Origin: Novosphingobium fluoreni
Lineage (GTDB): Bacteria > Pseudomonadota > Alphaproteobacteria > Sphingomonadales > Sphingomonadaceae
Length of the DNA: 64,000 nt
Direction: 5' to 3'
Assembly: GCF_014196615.1 (NCBI RefSeq)
Contig: NZ_JACIDY010000001.1
Span: 496,001 to 560,000 of the forward strand
Shown here: in pieces, positions 18,729 to 26,752 of the stretch
How the letters are laid out: each line of letters begins with the position of its first letter
How positions within the stretch are numbered: position 1 is the stretch's first letter
Made by a program: the position numbers and the translations under genes
The notes under the pieces: generated by a model
What the model saw: only the letters and a program-made list of their open reading frames with translations
The model's database searches: none
Told to the model about the DNA's origin: nothing

Positions 18729-18932
18729 ATGCTGATGTCTGCCGCCGATCGCCCCGCCACCCTGCGTTATGGTCCCAACGGTTTTCGCGTGCTGAGCCCG
18801 GGCAATCATGTCCTGTGCGCGGTCACCGCCGAGAAGATCCCGCTGGACGTGTTGCGCTATTGGAGCGTGGAACGGCAGGAGGCCTACGCTTCGCCCGAAA
18901 TCGCGACACGCCGGATGCTCGGGCAGGGATGA
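18729..18932 (+). CDS. DUF2093 family small protein
   Basis: This 67-residue protein of unknown function is conserved in Alphaproteobacteria. The family core is clear: ILSPG-like VLSPGNHVLCAVTAEKIPL followed by LRYWSVERQEAYASPE. A single Cys and the ending resemble a zinc-ribbon remnant, but only one Cys is visible. Start choice is uncertain: ATG at 18729 or 18735, or TTG at 18723. Its TGA overlaps the ATG of the M23 lipoprotein gene by four bases, so the two are translationally coupled downstream of xseA. Confidence 0.8.
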   Translation: MLMSAADRPATLRYGPNGFRVLSPGNHVLCAVTAEKIPLDVLRYWSVERQEAYASPEIATRRMLGQG

Positions 18933-19846
18933 ACGCCTTGCGCTTGCGTGCTGCTGCGGCCCTGACCGTGATGATGCTGGCCGCCTGCAGCAGCGGTCCG
19001 CCCGTCGCGCCATCGCCAAACAGCCCTGGCGGCGCCGAGCCGGCCACTTTGCCCGGAGACGGCGGGCCGACTTTCGTGCCGGGCCGTCCTTCCACCTTCG
19101 CCTTTGCCGGTGAGCTGACGCAGGGCGGCTGGGCCAAGGGCACGGTGCCCGCCGGAACTTACAGCCTGTCGCTGGATGGCAAGCCGGTGCCGTTCGCGGC
19201 GGACGGAACGTTCTTCGTCGCCTTCGATCGCGATGCCGCCCCGACCGCCACGTTGACCGCCGGGCTGCGCTCTGGCGAGCAGGTGGTGCGCAAGCTGGCG
19301 ATCGCCCCGCGCGCCTGGCGGATTGAGCGTATCAACGTCGCCCGGCGTGAGGCGGGCCCGACCGAGGCCTACCTGGCTTTGCGCAAGCCCGAACTCGCCC
19401 AGATCGACGCCGCTCGCGCTCGCCAGACCGATGCCATGGGCTGGCGGCAGGACTTCATCCTGCCGGTCCGGGCGCGCATTTCCGGGCAGTTCGGCTCTCA
19501 GAGGATCTATCGCGGTGAACCGGCCGCCTATCATTCCGGCCTAGATCTGGCGGGCGGCGCGGGTACGGCCTTTGTCGCCCCGGCGGACGGCGTGGTGATC
19601 CTAGCCGCGACCAAGCCCTTCACGCTGGAGGGCAATTTGCTGATGATCGACCATGGCATGGGGCTGAACAGCGCCTTCCTGCATTGCTCTCAGATTCTGG
19701 TGCGCCAGGGGGAGCATGTGAAGCAGGGGCAGGTGATCGGTCGCATCGGCGCCACGGGTCGCGCGACGGGTCCGCACCTGCATTGGTCGCTCAAATGGAA
19801 CGACGCGCGCATCGATCCGATTCTGCTGACCGGGCCGGCGAGGTAG
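18929..19846 (+). CDS. M23-family peptidase lipoprotein (LytM/DUF-type murein hydrolase)
   Basis: This 305-residue envelope protein is anchored by a lipobox (VMMLAACSSG, Cys near residue 20) after a short positively charged signal sequence. A beta-rich region covers about residues 50-170, and a C-terminal LytM (peptidase M23) domain runs from 175 onward. Zinc ligands are visible in HSGLDLAGG and HLHWSLKW, with the intermediate HCSQ motif. It should cut peptidoglycan cross-links or activate amidases at the periplasmic side. The start at 18929 overlaps the upstream DUF2093 stop as ATGA. Confidence 0.9.
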   Translation: MNALRLRAAAALTVMMLAACSSGPPVAPSPNSPGGAEPATLPGDGGPTFVPGRPSTFAFAGELTQGGWAKGTVPAGTYSLSLDGKPVPFAADGTFFVAFDRDAAPTATLTAGLRSGEQVVRKLAIAPRAWRIERINVARREAGPTEAYLALRKPELAQIDAARARQTDAMGWRQDFILPVRARISGQFGSQRIYRGEPAAYHSGLDLAGGAGTAFVAPADGVVILAATKPFTLEGNLLMIDHGMGLNSAFLHCSQILVRQGEHVKQGQVIGRIGATGRATGPHLHWSLKWNDARIDPILLTGPAR

Positions 19847-19933
19847 GCGATTTGCTACCTCGATAGGGTTTATCCCTCCGCCACGGCTGCGGACGGGCTT
19901 GCACCCGGTGGCGACGGCCTTATCAGACCCTTT

Positions 19934-20932
19934 GTGCGGCGCACCATCGCTCTACTGATCCTGCTGCTTGGCGTGGCTTTGACGACGTGGGCCCGCTCCG
20001 AGCGCGTTCTGGTCGTGCCCAACGATACGCTGCATTTCACCGCCCTGAAATTGCCCCCGCCCGACAAGTTGCAAGCTCACCTCGGCCCCTTCCGCCTGGC
20101 GGGGGCGTGGGAGATGAAACTGGGGGACTATCGCTTCGGCGGGTATTCGGCCTTGCTCGCGTTGCCCGACGGGCGGTTGCTGGCGATCTCGGATTTCGGC
20201 CGCTTCCTCACTTTCATGCCGCCCGGCGGTGACCAGCGCTACACGCCCAAGCACGGCGATCTGCTGAAGGATCCGCGCAACGACAAGCGCGGCGTCGATA
20301 GCGAATCGGCAACCCGAGACCCGCGCACGGGGCAGATCTGGCTGGGGCTGGAATACCGCAACGCCTTCGTCCGCCTGGGTCCGAACTGGCGAGAGACCGG
20401 CCGCGCCGCGCCCTCCAGCATGGCGCATTGGGGCCTGAATTCCGGACCGGAGGCCATGCTGCGCCTGGCAGATGGCCGCTTCGTGGCGCTCTCCGAAGGG
20501 GCGCGCAACTGGTTCTGGCCCAGCCGGCATGATGGCGTGGTGTTCCCCGGCGACCCGGTGCGCCGCCCCGAGGCCGGGCAGCGCTTCACCTTCCAGGGCC
20601 CCACCGCGTTCGATCCCGTGGACATGAGCCAGTTGCCCGACGGGCGTGTCCTGGTGCTGATGCGCACGCTGATCTGGCCTCTGCCCGAGCGCTTCGCCGG
20701 CCGCCTTGCCATCGGCGATCCCCGGCACATCCGCGAAGGTGCCACATGGCGCGTCACGGAAGTGGCGCGGTTGGCCTCGACACTGCCGGTCGACAATTTC
20801 GAAGGCCTGGCCGTCGTGCCGCAGAAAAACGGCACGCTGATCGTCTGGCTGATCTCTGACGACAACCAGACGCGGCTGCAACGCACCCTGTTGTGGAAGC
20901 TGGTCGTCGATCCGAAGGACTTGCCGGGCTGA
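19934..20932 (+). CDS. Phytase-like / esterase-like exported protein
   Basis: This 332-residue protein begins at a GTG and has an N-terminal hydrophobic segment (IALLILLLGVALTTWA) that could be a signal peptide or anchor. The rest looks like a six-bladed propeller of the phytase-like family (PF13449), with GGYSALLALPDGRLLAISD, NSGPEAMLRLADGRFVALSEG, PDGRVLVLMR and DNFEGLAVV blades. Members are periplasmic and are often labelled esterase-like activity of phytase; the true reaction is unknown. No good Shine-Dalgarno precedes the start. It ends just before a repeat cluster. Confidence 0.8.
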   Translation: MRRTIALLILLLGVALTTWARSERVLVVPNDTLHFTALKLPPPDKLQAHLGPFRLAGAWEMKLGDYRFGGYSALLALPDGRLLAISDFGRFLTFMPPGGDQRYTPKHGDLLKDPRNDKRGVDSESATRDPRTGQIWLGLEYRNAFVRLGPNWRETGRAAPSSMAHWGLNSGPEAMLRLADGRFVALSEGARNWFWPSRHDGVVFPGDPVRRPEAGQRFTFQGPTAFDPVDMSQLPDGRVLVLMRTLIWPLPERFAGRLAIGDPRHIREGATWRVTEVARLASTLPVDNFEGLAVVPQKNGTLIVWLISDDNQTRLQRTLLWKLVVDPKDLPG

Positions 20933-20945
20933 GGCCTAACCCCTT

Positions 20946-21023
20946 TCGGTTCGTTTCGATCGAAGTCGAGCTAGAGTTGCGCGAGATCAGCGTGTCTCGA
21001 CTTCGCTCGACACGAACGGAGAG
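20946..21023. repeat. Paired dispersed palindromes, copy 3 (inverted doublet)
   Basis: Two copies of the CGTTCGTGTCGAGCGAAGTCGAG-type unit (split here as CGTTCGTGTCGAG and CGAAGTCGAG) lie in opposite orientation, near 20947-20971 and 20996-21020, making a larger imperfect cruciform. The arrangement recalls REP doublets and lies between convergent genes. Confidence 0.7.
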
Positions 21024-21053
21024 TGTCGCATCCTAATTCAGTCGGATAAACGC

Positions 21054-21083
21054 AAAAAGGCGCGCGGATCGCTCCGCACGCCT
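21054..21083 (-). terminator. Intrinsic terminator of rpmB
   Basis: On the minus strand an 11-bp stem (AGGCGTGCGGA with TCCGCGCGCCT, one G-T pair) around loop GCGA is followed by TTTTT. It lies 43 bases past the rpmB stop. Confidence 0.9.
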
Positions 21084-21126
21084 GTTGCTTCGCCGATCAG
21101 CGCCCCGCCGTGGCGGGGCAGCCGGA

Positions 21127-21411
21127 TCAGGCGGCCTGCTTCTTCTTAAGCTCGCGCTTCACCTTGAGGGCGCGCGTGCTCAGCTTCTCGTCACCAGCCT
21201 TGAGCAGCCAGTTGTCGAGGCCGCCGTTGTGCTCAACCGAGCGCAGGCCATGCGTCGAGACGCGGAACTTGAAGCTGCGCTCCAGACCGTCCGACATCAG
21301 CGTGACGTTCTGCAGGTTAGGCAGGTAGACGCGCTTGGTCTTGTTGTTGGCGTGGCTGACGTTGCAGCCGACCTGGCGGCTCTTACCAGTCAGTTCGCAA
21401 ATACGGGACAT
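21127..21411 (-). CDS. rpmB: 50S ribosomal protein L28
   Basis: This protein of the large ribosomal subunit has 94 residues, starting [27 protein letters not shown] and with the middle signature [22 protein letters not shown]. The length and Lys-rich C-terminus match the longer alphaproteobacterial form. It is transcribed alone, with the divergent tadA starting 116 bp away and a clear terminator downstream. Confidence 0.97.
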   Translation of the reverse strand: MSRICELTGKSRQVGCNVSHANNKTKRVYLPNLQNVTLMSDGLERSFKFRVSTHGLRSVEHNGGLDNWLLKAGDEKLSTRALKVKRELKKKQAA

Positions 21412-21526
21412 GTGTCTTCTCGCTCGAAAAAAATCGGTGCCGTGTAAAACGGGAAGGCGCGCCCTTAGCGATTCACATCGGCGGGGTCAAGTTGTGCACA
21501 GGCCTTCAAGGCGCTAGCGCATCGCC

Positions 21527-21985
21527 ATGACCGCCAGTTGGCCCCTTCCCGAACCCATGGCTTTGGCGCTGGAACAGGCCCGCCAGGCGGCCGCAGCGGG
21601 CGAAGTGCCGATAGGCGCGGTGATCGTCAAGCAGGGCCGGGTGATCGCCACGGGCCGCAATGCGCCACGCGGGCGGCACGATCCCACCTCTCATGCCGAG
21701 ATCGAAGCGATTCGCGCAGCCGCGCTGGCTCTGGGCAACGAGCGGCTGGATGGCTGCGAGCTTTGGGTGACGTTGGAGCCTTGCGCGATGTGTGCGGGCG
21801 CGATCGTCCATGCGCGCATTTCGCGGCTGTACTATGCGGCGGCCGATCCCAAGGGCGGCGCGGTGGAGCATGGCGCGCGGATATTCGATCACCCGCAATG
21901 CCTGCACCGCCCAGAAGTCTATTCGGGCATGGGGGAGGCGCAGGCGGCGGACATGCTGCGCCGGTTCTTCCAGGAGCGGCGCTAG
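21527..21985 (+). CDS. tadA: tRNA adenosine(34) deaminase TadA
   Basis: TadA converts A34 to inosine in the anticodon of tRNA-Arg(ACG). The 152-residue cytidine/adenosine deaminase fold has catalytic HAE at residues 56-58 and zinc ligands in PCAMC at 85-89, plus VPIGAVIV and DPKGGAVEHG typical of TadA. It is an essential enzyme in most bacteria. Its TAG stop lies in the outer end of a 148-bp palindromic element that reaches the stop of the convergent RNase gene. Confidence 0.95.
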   Translation: MTASWPLPEPMALALEQARQAAAAGEVPIGAVIVKQGRVIATGRNAPRGRHDPTSHAEIEAIRAAALALGNERLDGCELWVTLEPCAMCAGAIVHARISRLYYAAADPKGGAVEHGARIFDHPQCLHRPEVYSGMGEAQAADMLRRFFQERR

Positions 21986-22129
21986 AGCGTACCGACATTC
22001 AGCCCTGACGGCCTGCAAATGGCGGTTCCGCGCGCTTCCGGTGCTCACGGACCAAAAGTCCGCTGTGCTCCGGATCACGCGAAACTACCATTTTCGGCAC
22101 GTCATCTTCTGAATGTCGATACGCCCTAG
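21982..22129. repeat. 148-bp long imperfect palindrome between convergent genes (MITE-like)
   Basis: The left end CTAGAGCGTACCGACATTCAG matches the reverse complement of the right end (CTAGGGCGTATCGACATTCAG) with two differences, if written as CTAG plus AGCGTACCGACATTCAG. The inner arms stay complementary down to a centre at GGACCAAAAGTCCG. The terminal CTAG on each side supplies the TAG stop codon of tadA and of the RNase T2 gene. It may act as a bidirectional terminator or be a mobile palindromic unit. Confidence 0.8.
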
Positions 22130-22815
22130 AGCCCGCGCCAGATTTTCAGCTTGGCGCCGTCAGCCGGGCCGAAATGTCCGCGGTCGCAGCGCTCGGGCAG
22201 GAAGCGGCGCGAGTAGCACAGCTGTACTTCGCGCAGCCAACCCGTGCGGCTGACCTTCACGCCAACTTGCTCTGGCTTCCACGCGGGATTGAGGCGCACG
22301 AATTCCTGCCGCAAATCTCCCGCCGTCAGGTCCTGTTTGCGCGAAAGGCGATCGGCGTCGAACCACCGGATAGAGCGCCACAGCGCATTGGCTGCGCGAT
22401 AATACTGCGCGGGCGTCTTGGCCATGCAGCTGCCGTGCTTGGTCCATTCATGCGCCAGCAGGCGGGTGGAGGGCGTCATGCATAGATGGGGCCGGACATC
22501 CGCGGGTGTAGGCGCCAAGCGGGTGGCGCACCACTGTGGATAGGGGCCGCGCGATTCGGGCCAAAGGCCGTGCAGCACGAAGCCGAAGCGGCCGTCCCGC
22601 CCGGAACATTGCATGGAGGCGGTATCGCGGCTGGTCTTGCAGTAATCGGGAGACCAACTGGCAGACAGCGTATAGCCGCTGATGGGGGAAGGGCGCGGCG
22701 GCGCGTCGGCCTCGATCCGGGGGATCGGCTCGATTCGCGCAGGCGGCGCACATTGATAGGCTTGTGCGAAGGCCGGTACCGGCAGCAGTGCCGCTATGGC
22801 GAGCAGGGCCTTCAT
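22126..22815 (-). CDS. Ribonuclease T2 family protein
   Basis: This secreted RNase cleaves RNA through 2',3'-cyclic phosphates, probably in the periplasm. The 229-residue precursor has a signal peptide (MKALLAIAALLPVPAFAQA, likely cut after AQA). Both catalytic boxes are intact: FVLHGLWPE with His82, and HEWTKHGSC with His122, Glu123 and His127. Several Cys residues suit disulfides. Its start overlaps the nadC stop by four bases, so it is translated from the nadC transcript. The RNase could feed nucleotide scavenging, but that is inference. Confidence 0.92.
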   Translation of the reverse strand: MKALLAIAALLPVPAFAQAYQCAPPARIEPIPRIEADAPPRPSPISGYTLSASWSPDYCKTSRDTASMQCSGRDGRFGFVLHGLWPESRGPYPQWCATRLAPTPADVRPHLCMTPSTRLLAHEWTKHGSCMAKTPAQYYRAANALWRSIRWFDADRLSRKQDLTAGDLRQEFVRLNPAWKPEQVGVKVSRTGWLREVQLCYSRRFLPERCDRGHFGPADGAKLKIWRGL

Positions 22816-23672
22816 AGCGGCGTGAAATCCAGTCCGATATCGGCGGCGGGCGCGCTCTGGGTGAGACGGCCTACAGAAACGAAGGTGACGCCGGTGGCGG
22901 CGATCGGGCCGATGGTCTGCAGGTTGACGCCGCCAGACGCTTCGGTGGGCACGCGCCCAGCGACCAGAGCGACGGCCTGACGCAGCGTGTCTGGGCCCAT
23001 GTTGTCGAGCAGCAGATGATCGGCTCCGGCGGCCAGCGCGGGTTCGATCTGGTCGAGGTTATCGACCTCGCAGATCACCTGGGCCACGCCCGCCGCCTTG
23101 GCGCGCGCTACGGCAGGCCCGACGCCGCCGGCGACGAGGACGTGGTTGTCCTTGATCATCGCCGCGTCCCACAGGCCCATGCGGTGATTCCTGGCCCCGC
23201 CCTGGCGCGTGGCGTACTTTTCCAGGTGGCGAAGGCCGGGGATGGTCTTGCGGGTATCCAGCAGCGTCGCATGGCCGCCCATCGCATCCACATACGTGCG
23301 GGTCATCGTGGCGATGCCGGACAAGTGCTGCACGGTGTTGAGCGCCGAACGCTCAGCGGTCAGCATGGCGCGGGCCTGCCCGCTCAGCCGCATCAGCTTG
23401 GTTCCCGGTTGCACTTGTGCGCCTTCCTCCACCAGCACCTCTACCGCCATCGCGGGATCGAGGCGGCGGAAGAACGCGGAGGCGATCGGCAGACCGGCGA
23501 CGGTGATCGCATCGCGCGAGTCCATCACGCCGGAAAACCGCGCGTCGGCGTCTATCACACTCTCGGACGTGACGTCCCGCCCGCCGCCGGGTAGGCCGAC
23601 GCCGAGGTCTTCATCGAGAGTGGCGGAAACGAAGGCGTCGAGGTCGAAGCCGGGGAGGGTGAAGGCTGTCAT
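22812..23672 (-). CDS. nadC: Nicotinate-nucleotide pyrophosphorylase (carboxylating)
   Basis: Quinolinate phosphoribosyltransferase makes nicotinate mononucleotide in de novo NAD synthesis. The 286-residue protein shows LDEDLGVG, LSGIATMTRTYVDA, the phosphate and quinolinate-binding DTRKTIPGLR, KYATRQGGARNHRMGL and IKDNHV motifs, and the barrel end EASGGVNLQTI. Length is normal. nadA and nadB are not nearby. Downstream it overlaps the RNase T2 gene. The 193-bp spacer upstream shows no gene, only a degenerate palindrome fragment near 23788. Confidence 0.95.
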   Translation of the reverse strand: MTAFTLPGFDLDAFVSATLDEDLGVGLPGGGRDVTSESVIDADARFSGVMDSRDAITVAGLPIASAFFRRLDPAMAVEVLVEEGAQVQPGTKLMRLSGQARAMLTAERSALNTVQHLSGIATMTRTYVDAMGGHATLLDTRKTIPGLRHLEKYATRQGGARNHRMGLWDAAMIKDNHVLVAGGVGPAVARAKAAGVAQVICEVDNLDQIEPALAAGADHLLLDNMGPDTLRQAVALVAGRVPTEASGGVNLQTIGPIAATGVTFVSVGRLTQSAPAADIGLDFTPL

Positions 23673-23865
23673 CGCCGCCGTCTTTCGCGCGGGTGGAGGG
23701 GGTTGTCGAGGGGCGATGTGCGCCAGCCCTCGTCATTCCCGCAAGTGGCGATGAGGGTTTTGCGGGGGCAGGAATGCTCATTCCCCGCTTCGCTCGAGAT
23801 GAACGAGATTGAGAGGACTTGGCTTGTCCCCGTCGGCCCAGCGCGGGCAGGCCGCCTGAGCGCGT

Positions 23866-24663
23866 TTAGTGGACGAAGCGCGCGATCACGTCGCGGTAGC
23901 TGCGGCTGACTTTCACTTGTGCGCCCGAATCCAGCACCAGGAAGCACTCGCCATTGGTGTGCGGCTTCACCTGGCGGACCTGGTTGAGATTGACGATGGT
24001 GGAGCGATGCACGCGCTGGAACACGCGGGGATCCAGGCGGCGCTCAAGATCCTTCATCGTTTCGCGCAAGATCAGCGAATTGTCGGCGGTGCGGATGCAC
24101 ATATAGTCGCCAGCAGCTTCGATATGTTCGATCGAATCGACATCGATGCGGAAGATCTGCCCGCGATCCTTGATGTTGATCAGCTTTTCGTAGCGGTCCG
24201 AGCTAGGATCGGTTTCCTCGGGAATCGCATCGATCGCGTCCGGGGCGACTTCGGCGAGCACCGTCTTTAATTTTTCCGCTTCTTCAGCCGAGCGCTTCTC
24301 GGCCAGGCGGGTGCGGACGCGGGCGAGAGTGTCCGCCAGCTTGTCATCCTCGACCGGCTTCATCAGGTAATTCACCGCGTTCGCCTCGAAGGCGCGGACG
24401 GCGTGTTCCTGGTAAGCGGTGACGAAGACAAACAGCGGAGGCTCGATCTCCATCACGCCTTTCACCACGGAAAAGCCATCGAAACCAGGCATCTGGATGT
24501 CGAGGAAGACCAGGTCGGGCTTTTCCGTCTTGATCTTGCGGATAGCCTCGCGCCCGTTGGAGCAGGTATCGATGATCTCGACGTCGGTGTACTTTTCCAG
24601 GCGCAGCTGGAGCCCCTGGATCGCGAGCTTCTCGTCGTCGACGAGGATGGTACGAATGGTCAT
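23866..24663 (-). CDS. LytTR-family response regulator
   Basis: This 265-residue regulator has a receiver domain (residues 1-120) with DD at 9-10, phospho-acceptor Asp55 in VFLDIQMPG and Lys in YLMKPVED. A linker and a LytTR DNA-binding domain follow (about 160-262), with RIDVDSIEHIEAAGDYMCI and FQRVHRSTIVNLNQV. It pairs with the sensor kinase encoded 97 bp upstream, as in LytS/LytR or AlgZ/AlgR systems. Target genes cannot be told from the sequence. Confidence 0.93.
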   Translation of the reverse strand: MTIRTILVDDEKLAIQGLQLRLEKYTDVEIIDTCSNGREAIRKIKTEKPDLVFLDIQMPGFDGFSVVKGVMEIEPPLFVFVTAYQEHAVRAFEANAVNYLMKPVEDDKLADTLARVRTRLAEKRSAEEAEKLKTVLAEVAPDAIDAIPEETDPSSDRYEKLINIKDRGQIFRIDVDSIEHIEAAGDYMCIRTADNSLILRETMKDLERRLDPRVFQRVHRSTIVNLNQVRQVKPHTNGECFLVLDSGAQVKVSRSYRDVIARFVH

Positions 24664-24760
24664 GCAGTGAAATCTCCGGCGCTGGAACGCGCGGTCCCCA
24701 TCAAGGTTTCAGCTTGAACGAAGGATGACCCGCTCCGGCAGGGTGCTTGGGCGCAGTGTA

Positions 24761-25924
24761 TCAGCGTGCGGTGGCGGTGGCGAGTTGCGGAGCCGTCGTG
24801 CCGGTGCTGGCCGACGCAGCCCGCTCGAACGGCAGTTCGATCACGACAGCAAAGCCACCCTCGGGCGGATCCATCGTTTCGAAACGGTGTTCTTCGCCAT
24901 AAGCCTGGAACAGCCGGTCCCGGATGTTCGACAGCCCAACGCCGGTCGAAACCGGCTCCCCACCATCATATGTCATGCCCGACAGCCTGTTGTCGGTGGT
25001 GGAGGTTTGCAAGCCCGGGCCCGTATCCGAGACGACGATGCGAAGCGTCGAGCCGATGAGTTGCGTGGAGATGGTGATCTCCGCCCCGCTTTCCTGCTGG
25101 CTGACGGCATACTTGATCGCGTTTTCGACCAGGGGCTGCAGCAGCAGCGAAGGCAGCAGGCCCTCCTGCGTTTCCGGCGCGATATCGAACGTGGTGCGCA
25201 GCCGCTCTTCGAAGCGCATCAGTTCGATGCCCAGGTACAGCTTAAGCGTCTCCACCTCCTGCTCCACCGTGACGCGGGCGGAAGGCTTGTTGATCAGGGT
25301 GTAGCGCAGGAACGAGGATAGGCGGCTGAGCATCGCGTTCGCCGGCTCGGTCTGCTTGAGCAGCACCAGCGTCGAGATCGAATTGAGCGTATTGAACAGA
25401 AAGTGCGGGTTCAACTGATAGCGCAGCATGGCCAGCTGCGCCTGCGTGGCCTGGTTTTCCAGCCGCAGCAGCTGGTCGTTCTGCTCTTCCACGGTGAGGT
25501 AGAAGTTGATGGCGTAGTACAGCGCGGACCAGGCCCCCAGCAGCGTGGCGTCATAATAGAAGTACCCGATGAACAACTGGGCGAAGCTTGCCTGCGCCTC
25601 TGCACGGTAGAGCCAGATCACCCAGGCATCGACGAAGGCGTAGAGCCCCACCGCGATCGGGATCGCCAGTACGGTGACGCCCCAGGTGACGATCGGGCGC
25701 TGCGGGATAAGCGCGCGGAAGATCACGGCCAGCACCAGCGAGATCGAAAACCCCGTCATCGTGCCGATCAGCACGATCACCAGGAAGGTCAGCGGTTGAT
25801 CGTTGGCGATCGCGGACATCGCGCGCAGCAGCATCGCGCCCGCCCAGCCCACCGCTTGCAAGCGCCAGAAAGCCTGGTTCTTGTTGGCGAAAAACGGGAT
25901 CGGCTTGATGGGTAGGACGGCCAT
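24761..25924 (-). CDS. LytS/AlgZ-type sensor histidine kinase
   Basis: This inner-membrane sensor has 387 residues. Four hydrophobic helices cover residues about 25-145, including two long pairs, with no obvious sensory domain. The His_kinase family motif QLNPHFLFNTLNS carries the phospho-acceptor His174, and the ATPase domain (about 270-375) shows LLLQPLVENAIKYAV, VVSDTGPGL and GVGLSNIRDRL. It should phosphorylate the LytTR regulator encoded next. The transmembrane input region suggests a membrane or small-ligand signal. Confidence 0.93.
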   Translation of the reverse strand: MAVLPIKPIPFFANKNQAFWRLQAVGWAGAMLLRAMSAIANDQPLTFLVIVLIGTMTGFSISLVLAVIFRALIPQRPIVTWGVTVLAIPIAVGLYAFVDAWVIWLYRAEAQASFAQLFIGYFYYDATLLGAWSALYYAINFYLTVEEQNDQLLRLENQATQAQLAMLRYQLNPHFLFNTLNSISTLVLLKQTEPANAMLSRLSSFLRYTLINKPSARVTVEQEVETLKLYLGIELMRFEERLRTTFDIAPETQEGLLPSLLLQPLVENAIKYAVSQQESGAEITISTQLIGSTLRIVVSDTGPGLQTSTTDNRLSGMTYDGGEPVSTGVGLSNIRDRLFQAYGEEHRFETMDPPEGGFAVVIELPFERAASASTGTTAPQLATATAR

Positions 25925-25999
25925 TGTACCGATTCGTAGCGCAAAAGCGCGGTCGCGGGAATCCTTTGGGTTCAGCGCCGGGACAAGAGGGCAGCGGCG

Positions 26000-26743
26000 T
26001 TAGCTTGGCCGCGCGGCCTTGACCGCCTCTGCCAGCTTGTCGAAGCCGACCGCGCCGGAGATCAGCTGATCGCCCGCCACCCAGCTGGGCGTGCCGCCAA
26101 AGCCCAGCTTCTGCGCCAGTGCCAGGTTGCGTTGCAGCTCCTGCGCCACGGGCGCGCTGGCGGCCACCTTCCGGGCCCGGGCAAGGTCCAGTCCGGAAGC
26201 GCGTGCCGCTGCGTCGATCGCGGCAGAATCAAGCTGGCCGGCGGCGAACATCGCCTGATGGAATTGCGCGTATCTGCCCTGCTCGGCTGCGGCGAGCGCC
26301 ATCTTGGCGGCAGGCGCGCTTTGCGGGCTGATGATCGGCAGTTCGCGCACCACCACGCGCAAGTCCGGGTTAGCCTTCACCAGCGCATCCAGATCGCCCA
26401 GAGACTTGCGGCAGAAGCCGCAGGCATAGTCGGTGAATTCCACCAGGGTGACAGAGCCGCGCGGATTGCCCAGCACCGCGCCGGGAAAGGGCTGGTTCAC
26501 TGGCGCCCGCACCGCGGCCAATTGCCCGCGGTTCTGATTGCGCTGCAGATTCTCCATCGCCTCGGGCAGGATTTCGGGATGTTCGAGGATGTAGGAGCGC
26601 ACGATTCGCTCCACCGCCGCCTTGTCCGAAGCGGGGGCCAGTTGGCGATGGGCGAACCAGCCGCCGACCCCGGCCACCGCCATCAGCGCGATGATTAAGG
26701 CGATACGCCCGCTGCCCGAGGGCGAATCCTTTCGTGTGGTCAT
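26000..26743 (-). CDS. DsbA-family thiol:disulfide oxidoreductase, membrane-anchored
   Basis: This 247-residue periplasmic protein is anchored by one N-terminal helix (IALIIALMAVAGVGGWFA). The thioredoxin fold with helical insert has active site YACGFC (Cys108, Cys111), and the cis-Pro loop is GGTPSW. An N-terminal region with ILEHPEILPEAMENLQ is typical of the Com1/ScsC-like subgroup, which often forms oligomers. It probably isomerises or oxidises disulfides in exported proteins. It starts nine bases after the M48 protease gene, so the pair is an operon for envelope protein quality control. Confidence 0.92.
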   Translation of the reverse strand: MTTRKDSPSGSGRIALIIALMAVAGVGGWFAHRQLAPASDKAAVERIVRSYILEHPEILPEAMENLQRNQNRGQLAAVRAPVNQPFPGAVLGNPRGSVTLVEFTDYACGFCRKSLGDLDALVKANPDLRVVVRELPIISPQSAPAAKMALAAAEQGRYAQFHQAMFAAGQLDSAAIDAAARASGLDLARARKVAASAPVAQELQRNLALAQKLGFGGTPSWVAGDQLISGAVGFDKLAEAVKAARPS

Positions 26744-26752
26744 CGCGGCGGA

